The notes beneath the pieces are model-generated. The model was not told the DNA's origin. It worked only from the letters and a program-made list of their open reading frames with translations, and searched no databases. From CAZOWM01 sp964583615 (GTDB taxonomy: Bacteria > Spirochaetota > B62-G9 > DRHN01): 64,000 bases of DNA. This document shows, piece by piece, positions 26,038-34,877 of this stretch. Each line of letters opens with the position of its first letter. Position 1 is the stretch's first letter. The stretch is taken from assembly GCA_964583615.1 (NCBI GenBank), contig CAZOWM010000010.1:15417-79416 (forward strand), given 5' to 3'. A program made the position numbers and the translations under genes.

Positions 26038-26141
26038 ATGTGTAGTATTGAGGTGACAAGAAGAATGTGTAACAGTAGAAGTGTATTTCTTTATGCCGTG
26101 TCTTGATGAAAATGTGAAATAGAGACCCGCTTACTACACAT
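26038..26141. promoter_or_regulatory. Distant inverted repeat upstream of the ABC importer operon
   Basis: ATGTGTAGTA at 26038-26047 is matched by its exact reverse complement TACTACACAT at 26132-26141. A second imperfect stem lies inside (ATGAAAATGTG from 26106, CACATATTTTCAT ending at 26149). Both lie in the gap between the importer operon (minus) and the small gene at 26266 (plus). They may be paired operator half-sites for a regulator not encoded here. No promoter hexamers could be assigned with confidence. Confidence 0.3.
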
Positions 26142-26265
26142 ATTTTCATGGAGAAAAACTCTCTTTTCTCGCACGGAACGCATATTATTGTATACCTTTT
26201 ACATCCTGTGTCAAATATATTCTTTTTGCTGACAGGCGAATCGTTAAGAGATGGGGGTAACTGAA

Positions 26266-26595
26266 ATGGTGCACCGGTATAAAATTTACTCGTATTTAGA
26301 TAAACAAAGAAATCTCAATATTGGAAAAATTCTCGATCCCAACGGGGAATGGGTGAGATTCAAAGAATGCAATAGATACTCGAAAGAAGTGTGCGACGAA
26401 AATTACGTGCTCCAGCAGAAGTGTACCGCTCTGGAGGAACAAAACAAACAGTTTCTCAAAGTGCTCGACTGGTATGCAGATATCGACAACTGGCTTCCTC
26501 CCGAGAGCGGGGCGGACGTTCTGGTGTCCGAAGCGGAAAAGGATCAGGGAGAAAGAGCGCGTTCGGTCCTTATGGAAATCAGCGAAAGCGATTGA
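26266..26595 (+). CDS. Hypothetical protein, about 109 residues
   Basis: Not recognised. A soluble, charged protein with VHRYKIYSYLDKQRNL at the start, a predicted coiled-coil-like helix in the middle (VLQQKCTALEEQNKQF) and an acidic tail. ATG 26266 has a GGGGG stretch eight bases upstream; ATG 26251 is an alternative start adding five residues. It stands alone, with a strong terminator 55 bp after the stop, which supports it being a real, separately transcribed gene. Confidence 0.6.
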   Translation: MVHRYKIYSYLDKQRNLNIGKILDPNGEWVRFKECNRYSKEVCDENYVLQQKCTALEEQNKQFLKVLDWYADIDNWLPPESGADVLVSEAEKDQGERARSVLMEISESD

Positions 26596-26650
26596 AATGT
26601 TCCGGCAATTCGCATGTGTGGCGCGCATCCTTTGCGTGAGGGTATATTTA

Positions 26651-26682
26651 AAGAGGTGCCGTTTCAGGCACCTCTTTTGTTT
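26651..26682 (+). terminator. Intrinsic terminator
   Basis: A perfect 10-bp stem AAGAGGTGCC (26651-26660) / GGCACCTCTT (26667-26676) with a six-base loop, followed by TTGTTT. It terminates the small gene at 26266-26595. It may also act on the convergent minus-strand gene, though the T-run on that side is weak. Confidence 0.9.
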
Positions 26683-26715
26683 CACGGTATGCGCGAACAG
26701 TGGCCAGGCGCTCAC

Positions 26716-27099
26716 CTAATCGGTAAAGCGTGTGGAACCGGAGTACTCGTAAGAGCTTGAAAATGCAATGACCAGCATCATTACAATTCCGACAATGGGA
26801 ATAATGATGCTGACTACAATAAGAGCCGGGTGTACGGAAAAGGCGAGATAGAACTTCACGATCCAGATGATGGCGAAGATGATGTTCACAATCGGAATAA
26901 ACAGGAGAAATATGTTCCATCCGCTCTTATCGATGATATGGAGCAGGGCGACCAGCTGAACGAACGGAATGAATGCCACCCACACGTTTTTGATGTTCGC
27001 CTTTTTCCCTGCCATAAACAGTGAAATTGCATAAACAGCATACCATACCAATCCGTAAATCCATCCTGTGTCTTTCGCTGTCTCAAGATAACCGGGCAT
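26716..27099 (-). CDS. Small integral membrane protein (DUF5684-like)
   Basis: A 127-residue protein with four predicted membrane helices. The pattern VWVAFIPFVQLVALLHII...WNIFLLFIPIVNIIFAIIWIVK resembles the small DUF5684-type membrane proteins often found next to signal peptidase I, in which the loop (AGKK)-(P-x-Y/V-N/Q) pattern recurs. AAGGAG lies seven bases before the start. No signal peptidase gene is adjacent. Function unknown. Confidence 0.72.
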   Translation of the reverse strand: MPGYLETAKDTGWIYGLVWYAVYAISLFMAGKKANIKNVWVAFIPFVQLVALLHIIDKSGWNIFLLFIPIVNIIFAIIWIVKFYLAFSVHPALIVVSIIIPIVGIVMMLVIAFSSSYEYSGSTRFTD

Positions 27100-27254
27100 T
27101 TTTTGCTCCTTCTTTGTTTGATCTAATAAGTATAATGTATGAAATCACGGTTTTCCTCTTTTTCTTCAGCTTTTAACACAGTACCCACACGGGAAAACAC
27201 CGTTACTTGTTTTTCCAGGTTGCCAAGAACAATCTTTTAATGTACCATTGAGGC

Positions 27255-28139
27255 ATGAATACGAAACAGCTGAAACTCTTCATGCTCATTGCAGACATCA
27301 AGAGCTTTTCAAAAACAGCGGAGCTCGAGGCGCTCACCCAGCCTGCGGTTACTCAGCAGATTATCAGGCTCGAAAAGGAAATGGGCTCAGTTCTTTTCCG
27401 CAGAAGGCACAAGAAGATCGAGCTCACCAAAAAAGGAAAACTCTTCTACAAGTTCGCAAAAAATATGCTGACGATGGTTGACAACCTTGAAAAGGAGATG
27501 AGAATCATCGATCAGCGTGATGAAAGCTATCTTCGCATCGGTTCCAGTCATATCCCCACCTCGGAATTTCTCTATCAGAAGATCGCTGACTTCAAGAAAG
27601 CCCATCCCCATGTCTACATCATCTATGAGCTCAGCGACACCGAGAGCATCTCATACATGGTCGAAAACGAGTTGCTCGACCTCGGTTTTGTGGGAGCAAT
27701 CACAAACAACAACCTTCAGTACAGAAGTTTTTCAGGGGACGAGCTGAAACTCGTTGCGAATAAGGATTTTGACGTGCCCTCCGAGATATCGCTTTCCGCA
27801 CTGAAGGATATTCCGCTGATCATTAATCAGAAGCAGTCGGGTGTTAGAAAATATCTCGAAAAAAAACTAGAAGATTATAACATACTGTTTTCCGATTTAA
27901 ACATCATCTCAGAAATCGGTCTTCCCGACGCGCTCGCGAGTGTTGTGCTCCATGGAGCAGGGTGCGCCTTCATCCCGTCTATTGTACTCGAACGGGAGAT
28001 AAATAAGAGGGAGCTGAAGATTATCACGGTGAAGAACTTCAAAGCGTACAGAAGCTACTATTCGATCACGAAAAAAGGAGCTCTTCTTTCGAAACTTGCA
28101 GAGGAGTTCCTCAATTCCTTTATTACTGCGTCTGAATAA
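27255..28139 (+). CDS. LysR-family transcriptional regulator
   Basis: A 294-residue regulator. The N-terminal helix-turn-helix spans about residues 2-62 (FMLIADIKSFSKTAELEALTQPAVTQQI) with the conserved FRRRHKKIELTKKGKLF wing. The C-terminal half is a periplasmic-binding-like effector domain (YLRIGSSHIPTSEFL...ELLDLGFVGAI). The effector region is closest in style to CysB/CysL-type and other sulfur or amino-acid regulators, but I would not press this. It stands alone, divergent from the small membrane protein gene and upstream of the TPR gene. LysR proteins usually control a divergent neighbour, but no clear target is adjacent. Confidence 0.92.
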   Translation: MNTKQLKLFMLIADIKSFSKTAELEALTQPAVTQQIIRLEKEMGSVLFRRRHKKIELTKKGKLFYKFAKNMLTMVDNLEKEMRIIDQRDESYLRIGSSHIPTSEFLYQKIADFKKAHPHVYIIYELSDTESISYMVENELLDLGFVGAITNNNLQYRSFSGDELKLVANKDFDVPSEISLSALKDIPLIINQKQSGVRKYLEKKLEDYNILFSDLNIISEIGLPDALASVVLHGAGCAFIPSIVLEREINKRELKIITVKNFKAYRSYYSITKKGALLSKLAEEFLNSFITASE

Positions 28140-28269
28140 AATACTACAAAAAATTATTGAAATGGGTGTTTTCCTGCGCTATATTGTTCATAAGTATTTG
28201 AAAAAATGTATTTTTCACCATCGGCACTTTTCCGGCACCATTTCTAACATAAATCAAAAAAGACCGACC

Positions 28270-31194
28270 ATGAAAAAAGAAAAATTCACGAACATTGTAA
28301 AGATTGTGTTCCTGTACATGATTTTCGCGATCACCCCCCTTTCCCTTTCGGCGATGACAAGGGAAATGGAGCTGTTTTCAGACGCAGAGAGCAGGTATTA
28401 CGGAAAGAGTTATGTGATCGCCCTCGAAATGTACGACGAGTTCCTGAAGAAATTTCCGCTCTCGGACCTCGTCCCCGATGTACAGTACAGAAAGGCGGTC
28501 TGTCTGTACAGGCTGGGGGATCTCGAGCGGGCGATGTTGCTGTTCAGCACAGTCGAAAAGCGGTACAGGGCAACGAAGTACATTACGTACGTTCCGTTCT
28601 GGAAAGGGCTCATCTATTTTCATCAGGCGGATTATGGAAATGCGGAAGAGCTTTTGGAAGCTTTCGTGCAGGAAACGAAAGACAAGGACCTGAAACTTCA
28701 GGCGATGCTCCATCTGGCAATCAGCGAGCTCTCTCAGGACAAGTTTGCTGATGCATATGAAACGATGAAACGTCTGGAAGACGCAAAGCGTCCGGATACA
28801 CTCTCACCCTATGAAGCGCTCGTTCTCAGCCACATACTTTTGAAAAAAAACGCCTACAGCGAGCTCATCGCATTTCAGGACGGCATCGATTATACGGAGT
28901 TTTCCGAGGCCTGGAACGAGAGAATGCGCCTCTACAAAGGGGAAGCGCTGTGGAACCTCCAAGAGGAGAAACGTGCGGAGGAAGTGTACCGCTCGCTTAC
29001 GGACGCCCATCCCGACGTATCTGCCAGTGCATTTCGGCGGCTTTATTTGATTGCACAGCAGAATAATGATATTGAGCGTATGGAAGAAATCATATTACAG
29101 GCGGAAGAAAAGTTCAGCGGTTCCCCGGAGACGCTGGTGGACCTCTGGCTCGGCATCGGAATCGAGAGTTTCAACCGCGGGGAGGCGGATCTTGCGCGCT
29201 ACTTTTTGAACAAGATCTGGATAATGAGAGAACAGCAGGAAGTTTCTGAAGCCGTTCCCGTGTACCTTGCAGAAATCCATCTCCTCGAAGGCGAGGTGGA
29301 GTCAGCGAAGCGTGTTCTTGAAGAGTACATCGAAATATACAAACGCGAGCCGGCTGTCGTTTTGCTTCGGCTGGGAAACATTTATATGTACGGAGGGGAG
29401 TTTGAAAGAGCTTCGGAGATGTTTTCCCGCGTCGACGCGCTGTATCCGGGCACCGTTCATGCGCAAAAGGCGCGGTATCTGCTGGCTTATGCGCATTATA
29501 GAAAGGGGGAATACACGGAGTCACTTGCACTTTGCCTCGAATTGACGGAGAGAAAAAACATCGAGACTCATCTGAAACCCGGGATACTGCGGCTCACCGC
29601 ACTGAATTACAGGAGACTGAGAAAAATCGAGGATGCGGCGCGGACCCTGGAAGTGTATCTTGTATTCTACCCCCTGGACCTCTCTGCACAGGTTGATTTG
29701 ACGAAACTGCTTTTTTCTTCCGGGAAATACAAGGATGCGATCAGCCACGCGGACGGAGTCCTGCAAAGCCGGCCCTCCATGCAGCAGACGGAAATAAGCT
29801 CATATCTTCTCCTCAAATACATTCAGGGGCTGTCGCAGATTCGCCTGAAGTCCTACGCCGAAGCGCATACAGCATTCCAGGAAATCACGGCCGGCAGGGT
29901 ACAGGATGCGGGGCTCGAAGAGATTTTTCCCTATATTGAGTACTACCGCGGATGGATACTTTACAGATTGAACGACGTAGAGAGTGCCAACGATGTTTTC
30001 AAACGGTTTGTGCGTTCCTTCAGAGACCACGAGCTTTTCGCGCAGGCTCTTTTCATGTCTGCGTGGTGCGCGTACAGCCTCGGAAACTACGAAGAGTCCA
30101 ACAAACTCTTCGCCCGTCTCGCGGATGATGAATCAGGTCCGTACGGGGAAAAGGCGCGTTTTCTGCGGGCAAAGAGCCTGGAGAGCCTGAAAATGAGTTC
30201 GGAATCGGAAATACTCTTTAAAAACCTCTACAAAGAGAGTCCGGATTCGCCTTTTGCAGATGACGCGCTCTATGAGCATGCAAATCTGCTCGGAGAGAAG
30301 GGCGCTATTGAAGAAGCTGCGGAAAAATACCTCGAGCTCCACAGCAGGTATGCGGCGAGTCCGCTCGCGGATGAAGCGCTCTACAGGAGGGGCGAGCTCT
30401 ATTTCAACAACGGGAAATTCGACCGGGCCAGAAGCTCCTTTCGAGAATACCGCGTGCACTATCCAAAGGGCACGCTCATTGACGCCGCCCTCTACTGGGA
30501 GGGCCTTTCCGCCTACAACGACGGAGACAGCGCGGAGGCTTTACGACTGTGGGAGACCCTCATCGAATCCCATACGGCAAGTCCGTTCAGGCCTGACGCG
30601 CTCATGAAAATCACAGACGCAAGAATCGAAAACGGTGATTATCGGAATGCACTCGAAAGCGTCAACGCGCTCCTGCAGGAGTATCCGGAGTACTCTGCAC
30701 GGGTGAATGCGAACCTCACGGCAGAGCAGGTGCGGTATCTCATCCACGGTATGTCGCCCGTAGAGGCGGAGCTGACTGCCCGAATAAGTACACAGGGAGG
30801 GGTGCAAACCCGGAAAGGCAGAGAAGCAATGGTTGAGCTCTCGCGGTTCTACATATTCGAGGATGAAGACAAGATCGAACGCGCGTTTCAGATGCTCAGT
30901 CAGGTAGTGGAATACAAGCAAGACCCTGTCACAGCGGCCCAAGCGCAGTTTCTTTTGGGTGAATATTATGAGAAGAAAGGTGAGTACACAGAAGCCGGAA
31001 AGGAGTTTTTCAAAGCGTCGCTCAAGGATACGGAAGGCGCGGATTTTCGGGCTTATTCCATTTACAGAGCAGCGCTGTCGATGAAACAGGTGGGAAAGTC
31101 GAGAGAAATACAGGAACTCGTGAGCAGGCTTGAAAAAAATTATCCGCAGTCCGAGTGGACACAGAAAGGAAAAAAGCTCCTGGAGGAAGAGTAA
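28270..31194 (+). CDS. Large periplasmic TPR-repeat protein
   Basis: A 974-residue exported protein made almost entirely of tetratricopeptide-type helical repeats. It is recognisable by recurring patterns such as YGNAEELLEAFV, GEFERASEMFSRVDALYPG, GNYEESNKLFARLAD, GKFDRARSSFREYRVHYPKG and GEYTEAGKEFFKAS. The frame is open far upstream, overlapping the LysR gene. The signal peptide (KKEKFTNIVKIVFLYM to SLSA, about 28 residues) fixes the start at ATG 28270. The gene ends in a TAATG overlap with the barrel gene. Its place ahead of ExbB/ExbD/TonB recalls the periplasmic TPR partner (CpoB/YbgF) of Tol-Pal systems, but it is several times larger. It is probably a scaffold linking an energised envelope machine. 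Confidence 0.88.
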   Translation: MKKEKFTNIVKIVFLYMIFAITPLSLSAMTREMELFSDAESRYYGKSYVIALEMYDEFLKKFPLSDLVPDVQYRKAVCLYRLGDLERAMLLFSTVEKRYRATKYITYVPFWKGLIYFHQADYGNAEELLEAFVQETKDKDLKLQAMLHLAISELSQDKFADAYETMKRLEDAKRPDTLSPYEALVLSHILLKKNAYSELIAFQDGIDYTEFSEAWNERMRLYKGEALWNLQEEKRAEEVYRSLTDAHPDVSASAFRRLYLIAQQNNDIERMEEIILQAEEKFSGSPETLVDLWLGIGIESFNRGEADLARYFLNKIWIMREQQEVSEAVPVYLAEIHLLEGEVESAKRVLEEYIEIYKREPAVVLLRLGNIYMYGGEFERASEMFSRVDALYPGTVHAQKARYLLAYAHYRKGEYTESLALCLELTERKNIETHLKPGILRLTALNYRRLRKIEDAARTLEVYLVFYPLDLSAQVDLTKLLFSSGKYKDAISHADGVLQSRPSMQQTEISSYLLLKYIQGLSQIRLKSYAEAHTAFQEITAGRVQDAGLEEIFPYIEYYRGWILYRLNDVESANDVFKRFVRSFRDHELFAQALFMSAWCAYSLGNYEESNKLFARLADDESGPYGEKARFLRAKSLESLKMSSESEILFKNLYKESPDSPFADDALYEHANLLGEKGAIEEAAEKYLELHSRYAASPLADEALYRRGELYFNNGKFDRARSSFREYRVHYPKGTLIDAALYWEGLSAYNDGDSAEALRLWETLIESHTASPFRPDALMKITDARIENGDYRNALESVNALLQEYPEYSARVNANLTAEQVRYLIHGMSPVEAELTARISTQGGVQTRKGREAMVELSRFYIFEDEDKIERAFQMLSQVVEYKQDPVTAAQAQFLLGEYYEKKGEYTEAGKEFFKASLKDTEGADFRAYSIYRAALSMKQVGKSREIQELVSRLEKNYPQSEWTQKGKKLLEEE

Positions 31195-32807
31195 TGGTCA
31201 GGTGGATTTTCACATCATGCGTGGTAGTATTGTTTTTTACAGCAGGAACGGGTGCCGGAATCTCTCAGGAGCTCGAACCGGAAGAGCCTGAGATCATTCT
31301 TCCCTCCGTTGTGCTCGAAATCGAGGATCTGAGCGTTGAGCGTATGACGGAGGCTCTGCCAGAGGAGGAGGAGCTTTTGCCTTCGGAACCACCGCTTCCG
31401 CTCCCAGAAGCAGAGGAGCTCGAGGTGCGAGAGCCACAGCTCGACCTCACACTCCCTCCTACAGGGCCTTCAGTATTTGAGATAAAGGAGGGGAAGTATC
31501 TCTCTGCAGAGGCGATATTGGGGACAGGAACGGCAAACGAATTCTACAGTAAAATATCGCTCTTTTTTCTTGGGGAAAGACCGGAAGGAAAGATCCTCTT
31601 CCAGCACGAGACGATCGACGGATTTTCATCGGAATCACCGGGCACGGGCTACAACACACGCGAAGACACGCTGGATGGATACATAGACTTTGATCTGAAA
31701 AACGGCGAGTTCAGCTTCGAAGGCTCGTTTTCTGAGCTCGAGAGAGGGCTTCAGGAGAATGGGGTGTATTTTTCAAAGATCAACCGGTTCGTCGACCTCG
31801 GTGTAAGCTCCGCGCACCGGTTCAACGACTGGTTTTCCTTGAAGGGGTCGATGTCCGGATCAGCGGCAAACCAGGTGCTCACCGACGGACCATCCCCTGC
31901 TGAGCGAATTGTCGAATACCACATTCTGCCCTCAGTCGCGGCTGAGTTCAGTTTCCAGAGGTGGTACTTCGGAATTGAGCCGCGCGCGAGCTACAGGAGC
32001 ATTCCGGACATATCGGATCTTTCAGCCGGGAGGATGCAGGTCAGGGGGTATTTCGGGGCGGACGTCACGGATTACCTTCATCTCGACGGCGGTGCCGGGT
32101 GGTTCTGGAGCGAGGAGACTGCGAACCTGTTTCCCTTTGATCTCACACTCACCGCGGCGCTCGGAGACTTTCTGTCGTTCAGGATCGGCGGTGGGTACAG
32201 AATCATCGAGTATCAGCTCAGAGATGTGTTCAGAGAGTATCAGCTCTCAGATGTTCCTGCTGCTCTCGAGGACAACCACGGATGGTACGGTGATGTCCGC
32301 ACAAACTGGATTCCCTCTCAGGGGTGGATCGTTGATGCGGGAGCGCTCTACTTTCACAACAGCAGTATGCCGACTTTCGGGAGAACGGTCGATGCCGCAA
32401 CCGGGCTTTTCCCCTTCACACAGGGTGAGGCGCAGCAGCTCAGTGTTGACGCAGGCATACGGTGGATCATTTCCGAGCTTTTCTCGGCACGAGCAGGGAT
32501 GGAGATAGAGATTGGAGAACGGCCTGAGTTCTCCCCGGAGAGGAGGCTGACGATTGACATGGATCTCGTGCAGCCGCAGGGGAAGTACGGGGCAGGGGCT
32601 TCGCTCGATCTCATAACCGGAGTCAACGACTCGAATCAGCTGCCGGTCCTTGACCTGAACGGATTTTTCCGGCTCAATCAGTACGTCCGGTTCATGATTG
32701 AAGCAGACGACGTGCTCTCCGTATTTCTCGAAGATTCCAGGTACAGCTGGGAGCCGTATGTAGACCCCGGTTTTCTATTGAAAGCAAAGGTACACATAAA
32801 TTTTTAA
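31194..32807 (+). CDS. Outer-membrane beta-barrel protein with acidic proline-rich N terminus
   Basis: A 537-residue exported protein. A signal peptide (about residues 1-24) is followed by an unusual region of about 70 residues rich in Glu, Pro and Leu (around residues 25-95). The rest alternates polar and aromatic residues as in transmembrane beta strands (FSFQRWYFGIEPRASYRS, DYLHLDGGAGWFW and similar). It ends in a terminal Phe (KVHINF), typical of outer-membrane insertion. No TonB-box or plug domain is obvious, so it is not a classical TonB-dependent receptor. The start codon overlaps the upstream stop (TAATG), and ExbB follows after 10 bp. It is likely the outer-membrane partner of this TonB system. 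Confidence 0.8.
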   Translation: MVRWIFTSCVVVLFFTAGTGAGISQELEPEEPEIILPSVVLEIEDLSVERMTEALPEEEELLPSEPPLPLPEAEELEVREPQLDLTLPPTGPSVFEIKEGKYLSAEAILGTGTANEFYSKISLFFLGERPEGKILFQHETIDGFSSESPGTGYNTREDTLDGYIDFDLKNGEFSFEGSFSELERGLQENGVYFSKINRFVDLGVSSAHRFNDWFSLKGSMSGSAANQVLTDGPSPAERIVEYHILPSVAAEFSFQRWYFGIEPRASYRSIPDISDLSAGRMQVRGYFGADVTDYLHLDGGAGWFWSEETANLFPFDLTLTAALGDFLSFRIGGGYRIIEYQLRDVFREYQLSDVPAALEDNHGWYGDVRTNWIPSQGWIVDAGALYFHNSSMPTFGRTVDAATGLFPFTQGEAQQLSVDAGIRWIISELFSARAGMEIEIGERPEFSPERRLTIDMDLVQPQGKYGAGASLDLITGVNDSNQLPVLDLNGFFRLNQYVRFMIEADDVLSVFLEDSRYSWEPYVDPGFLLKAKVHINF

Positions 32808-32817
32808 GGAGAGGAAC

Positions 32818-33516
32818 ATGCTTGATATAATGCAGAGGGGCGGGATAATCATGTGGATTATTCTTTTTCTGTCGATCGTTGCCGCGATCATCATCATCGA
32901 GAGACTTCTTTATTTCAGGAAGATTCGGATCGATGAGGAAAAGATGATCAACCGGCTGAAGTCGACGCTTCGCAAGCAGCATTTTGACGAGGCGATTTCG
33001 ATATGTGAGAACAACCCTTCCCCGATCACGAATCTAATGAGGGTCGGTATCGAAAACCGCCACCATGCCCCGGATACCATAAAGGAAACGATCCTCGATG
33101 CGGCGAATCTCGAGATACCGCAGATGGAAAAGCACCTCCCCGCACTCGGGACAGTCACACACATTGCACCTCTGCTCGGCCTTCTGGGAACGGTGACCGG
33201 AAATATCTCGGCGTTCGGGGTACTGGGAAAGCTCGGGTCTGTCGGAGACCCCGCACTTCTCGCCAAGGGTATATCGGAGGCGCTTCTCACAACTGCAGCG
33301 GGACTCATCGTGGCAATTCCCGCAATAATATTTTACAACTATCTCGTCAACAAGGTCAATCACATGATTATCCGTCTGGAAAACCGGGTGAACGAGCTCG
33401 TGCTCCTGCTGGAAACACACAGAGAGGAGATAATAAAACCGGGGGAGGATATTTCTTCTCCGTCTCAACCCCCGGATGGGGGCATGCGCCCACTCGACGG
33501 AGGGGGACTGATATGA
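32818..33516 (+). CDS. exbB: ExbB/TolQ/MotA-family proton channel subunit
   Basis: Inner-membrane subunit of the ExbB-ExbD or TolQ-TolR motor that couples proton motive force to TonB/TolA. It is 232 residues with three membrane segments: helix 1 in IIMWIILFLSIVAAIIII, then a cytoplasmic loop, then PLLGLLGTVTGNISAF and TTAAGLIVAIPAIIFYNYLV, the conserved TM2/TM3 channel. AAGGAGAGG lies upstream. It overlaps exbD by 4 bp. The choice between ExbB and TolQ is made by the adjacent TonB-like gene. Confidence 0.92.
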   Translation: MLDIMQRGGIIMWIILFLSIVAAIIIIERLLYFRKIRIDEEKMINRLKSTLRKQHFDEAISICENNPSPITNLMRVGIENRHHAPDTIKETILDAANLEIPQMEKHLPALGTVTHIAPLLGLLGTVTGNISAFGVLGKLGSVGDPALLAKGISEALLTTAAGLIVAIPAIIFYNYLVNKVNHMIIRLENRVNELVLLLETHREEIIKPGEDISSPSQPPDGGMRPLDGGGLI

Positions 33517-33929
33517 AATTTCGGAGAAGGCTCACCACACGGACAAATGTGGAACTTGTGCCGTTGATCGACGTGGTATTTCAGCTCGTGGTGTTCTTCA
33601 TGGTTTCCACCACGTTTATCCTCACCCCGGGGATAAACATCGTGCTTCCGGCCTCGCAGTCGTCAGAGCCGGTTGCGATGACCAGAATGGTGGTCTCCAT
33701 TGTTTCCAGCGACGAGCTGTATCTCAACAAGGACCGCTACACACTCGAAGGGTTGAGCAATAAACTCGCAGAGCTCAGCGAGGAGGAGAAAAACGCAATA
33801 AAGACGGTAATCATCGAAGGCGACAGCGCCGTCTCCTACAATCTCATGGTGGAAGTGCTGGATGTTCTCCGGTTGAGCGGATTCAAGGGAGTAAACCTGA
33901 AAACACGCGAAGAAAAGGAAACAAGCTAA
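33513..33929 (+). CDS. exbD: ExbD/TolR-family motor subunit
   Basis: A 138-residue partner of ExbB with a single N-terminal membrane helix carrying the essential Asp (LVPLIDVVFQLVVFFMV), followed by a periplasmic domain (INIVLPAS...). Its ATGA overlap with exbB indicates coupled translation. It is followed after 2 bp by the TonB-like gene. Confidence 0.92.
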   Translation: MKFRRRLTTRTNVELVPLIDVVFQLVVFFMVSTTFILTPGINIVLPASQSSEPVAMTRMVVSIVSSDELYLNKDRYTLEGLSNKLAELSEEEKNAIKTVIIEGDSAVSYNLMVEVLDVLRLSGFKGVNLKTREEKETS

Positions 33930-33931
33930 AA

Positions 33932-34855
33932 ATGTACACGGCACACCAGAACAGAAAGCGCATGTTCATCAGCTTAATCATCGCGTTCCTGTTTCACGCA
34001 GCGGTTTTTACCGGGGGGCAGTTTATTCTTCCTGAGGATATCGGAAAGATCGAGGAGTACCAGGGCCCTCTGCTCGTGACCATAGAACGGGAGCGTCCCC
34101 CCCAGCCGGTCGAGGTGGTGAAGAAAAAGCCTGCGGTGAAAAAGGAGGACGTGCCGAACAGACCTGAAGTGAAAAAAGAAAGCCCCCCTCTGCGCAGGGA
34201 AAGCAAAAAGAAACAAACAAGCTCAGTGCCTTCTGTTCAGGAAAGGGGAATCGTCCCAGACACCTCAGGTCCGGCGGTTCATGACCAGAATGTCGAGCTC
34301 ATAGAGATGGAGAAATTCTGGGAGTCGATTCCCGCGCCCCTGGATGAAGAAGAGGGGCTTCCGCCCATCACGACCCGGGAATACAGGGAAGAAAAGAAAG
34401 ACGAGGCTGTTCCCTTTCAGTCGAAGTCTGAGATCGCGCGCGAGAGCCTCACATTCGACGTAGGGAAACTCGATGCGGCACTCGAGAATGAAGCCGTGTC
34501 TGTTTCGAATGAGGGAACCGCGCGGGGTCCGGCATCGGACACCGGTAAGATCGAAGCTGCACAAATGCCGCTCATCGTGTGGGACGACACCTCACAGGAA
34601 AGAGCGTTCACGTACAGAGGCCCTTTTCCGGAAATTCCTCTCTGGGTAAATAATGAAGGGCTCGAGCTGAGAGCAGCGATTTCATTTGCGGTTACCGCGG
34701 AGGGACACACAACGGGAGTGAAGGTAAGGGTGTCTTCAGGTTATTCGGATGTTGATTCAAAGATCCTCGATGCGGTTCGGAAAATGAAATTCAATCCACT
34801 CCCCGGAAGCGGCCTGGTAACCGGGACGATCACCTACATCATCAGTCCGAGATGA
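33932..34855 (+). CDS. tonB: TonB-family energy transducer
   Basis: A 307-residue protein with an N-terminal membrane anchor (about 9-27) containing the His expected in TonB anchors (IIAFLFHAAVF). A Pro/Lys/Glu-rich spacer follows (about residues 45-120). The C-terminal TonB-type domain covers about the last 90 residues (LELRAAISFAVTAEGHTTG...VDSKILDAVRKMKFNPL). It is last in the TPR-barrel-ExbB-ExbD-TonB operon and would transmit energy to the outer membrane, most simply to the barrel protein of the same operon. Confidence 0.88.
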   Translation: MYTAHQNRKRMFISLIIAFLFHAAVFTGGQFILPEDIGKIEEYQGPLLVTIERERPPQPVEVVKKKPAVKKEDVPNRPEVKKESPPLRRESKKKQTSSVPSVQERGIVPDTSGPAVHDQNVELIEMEKFWESIPAPLDEEEGLPPITTREYREEKKDEAVPFQSKSEIARESLTFDVGKLDAALENEAVSVSNEGTARGPASDTGKIEAAQMPLIVWDDTSQERAFTYRGPFPEIPLWVNNEGLELRAAISFAVTAEGHTTGVKVRVSSGYSDVDSKILDAVRKMKFNPLPGSGLVTGTITYIISPR

Positions 34856-34877
34856 CAGCCTCTGCTGGAAATGTGCT

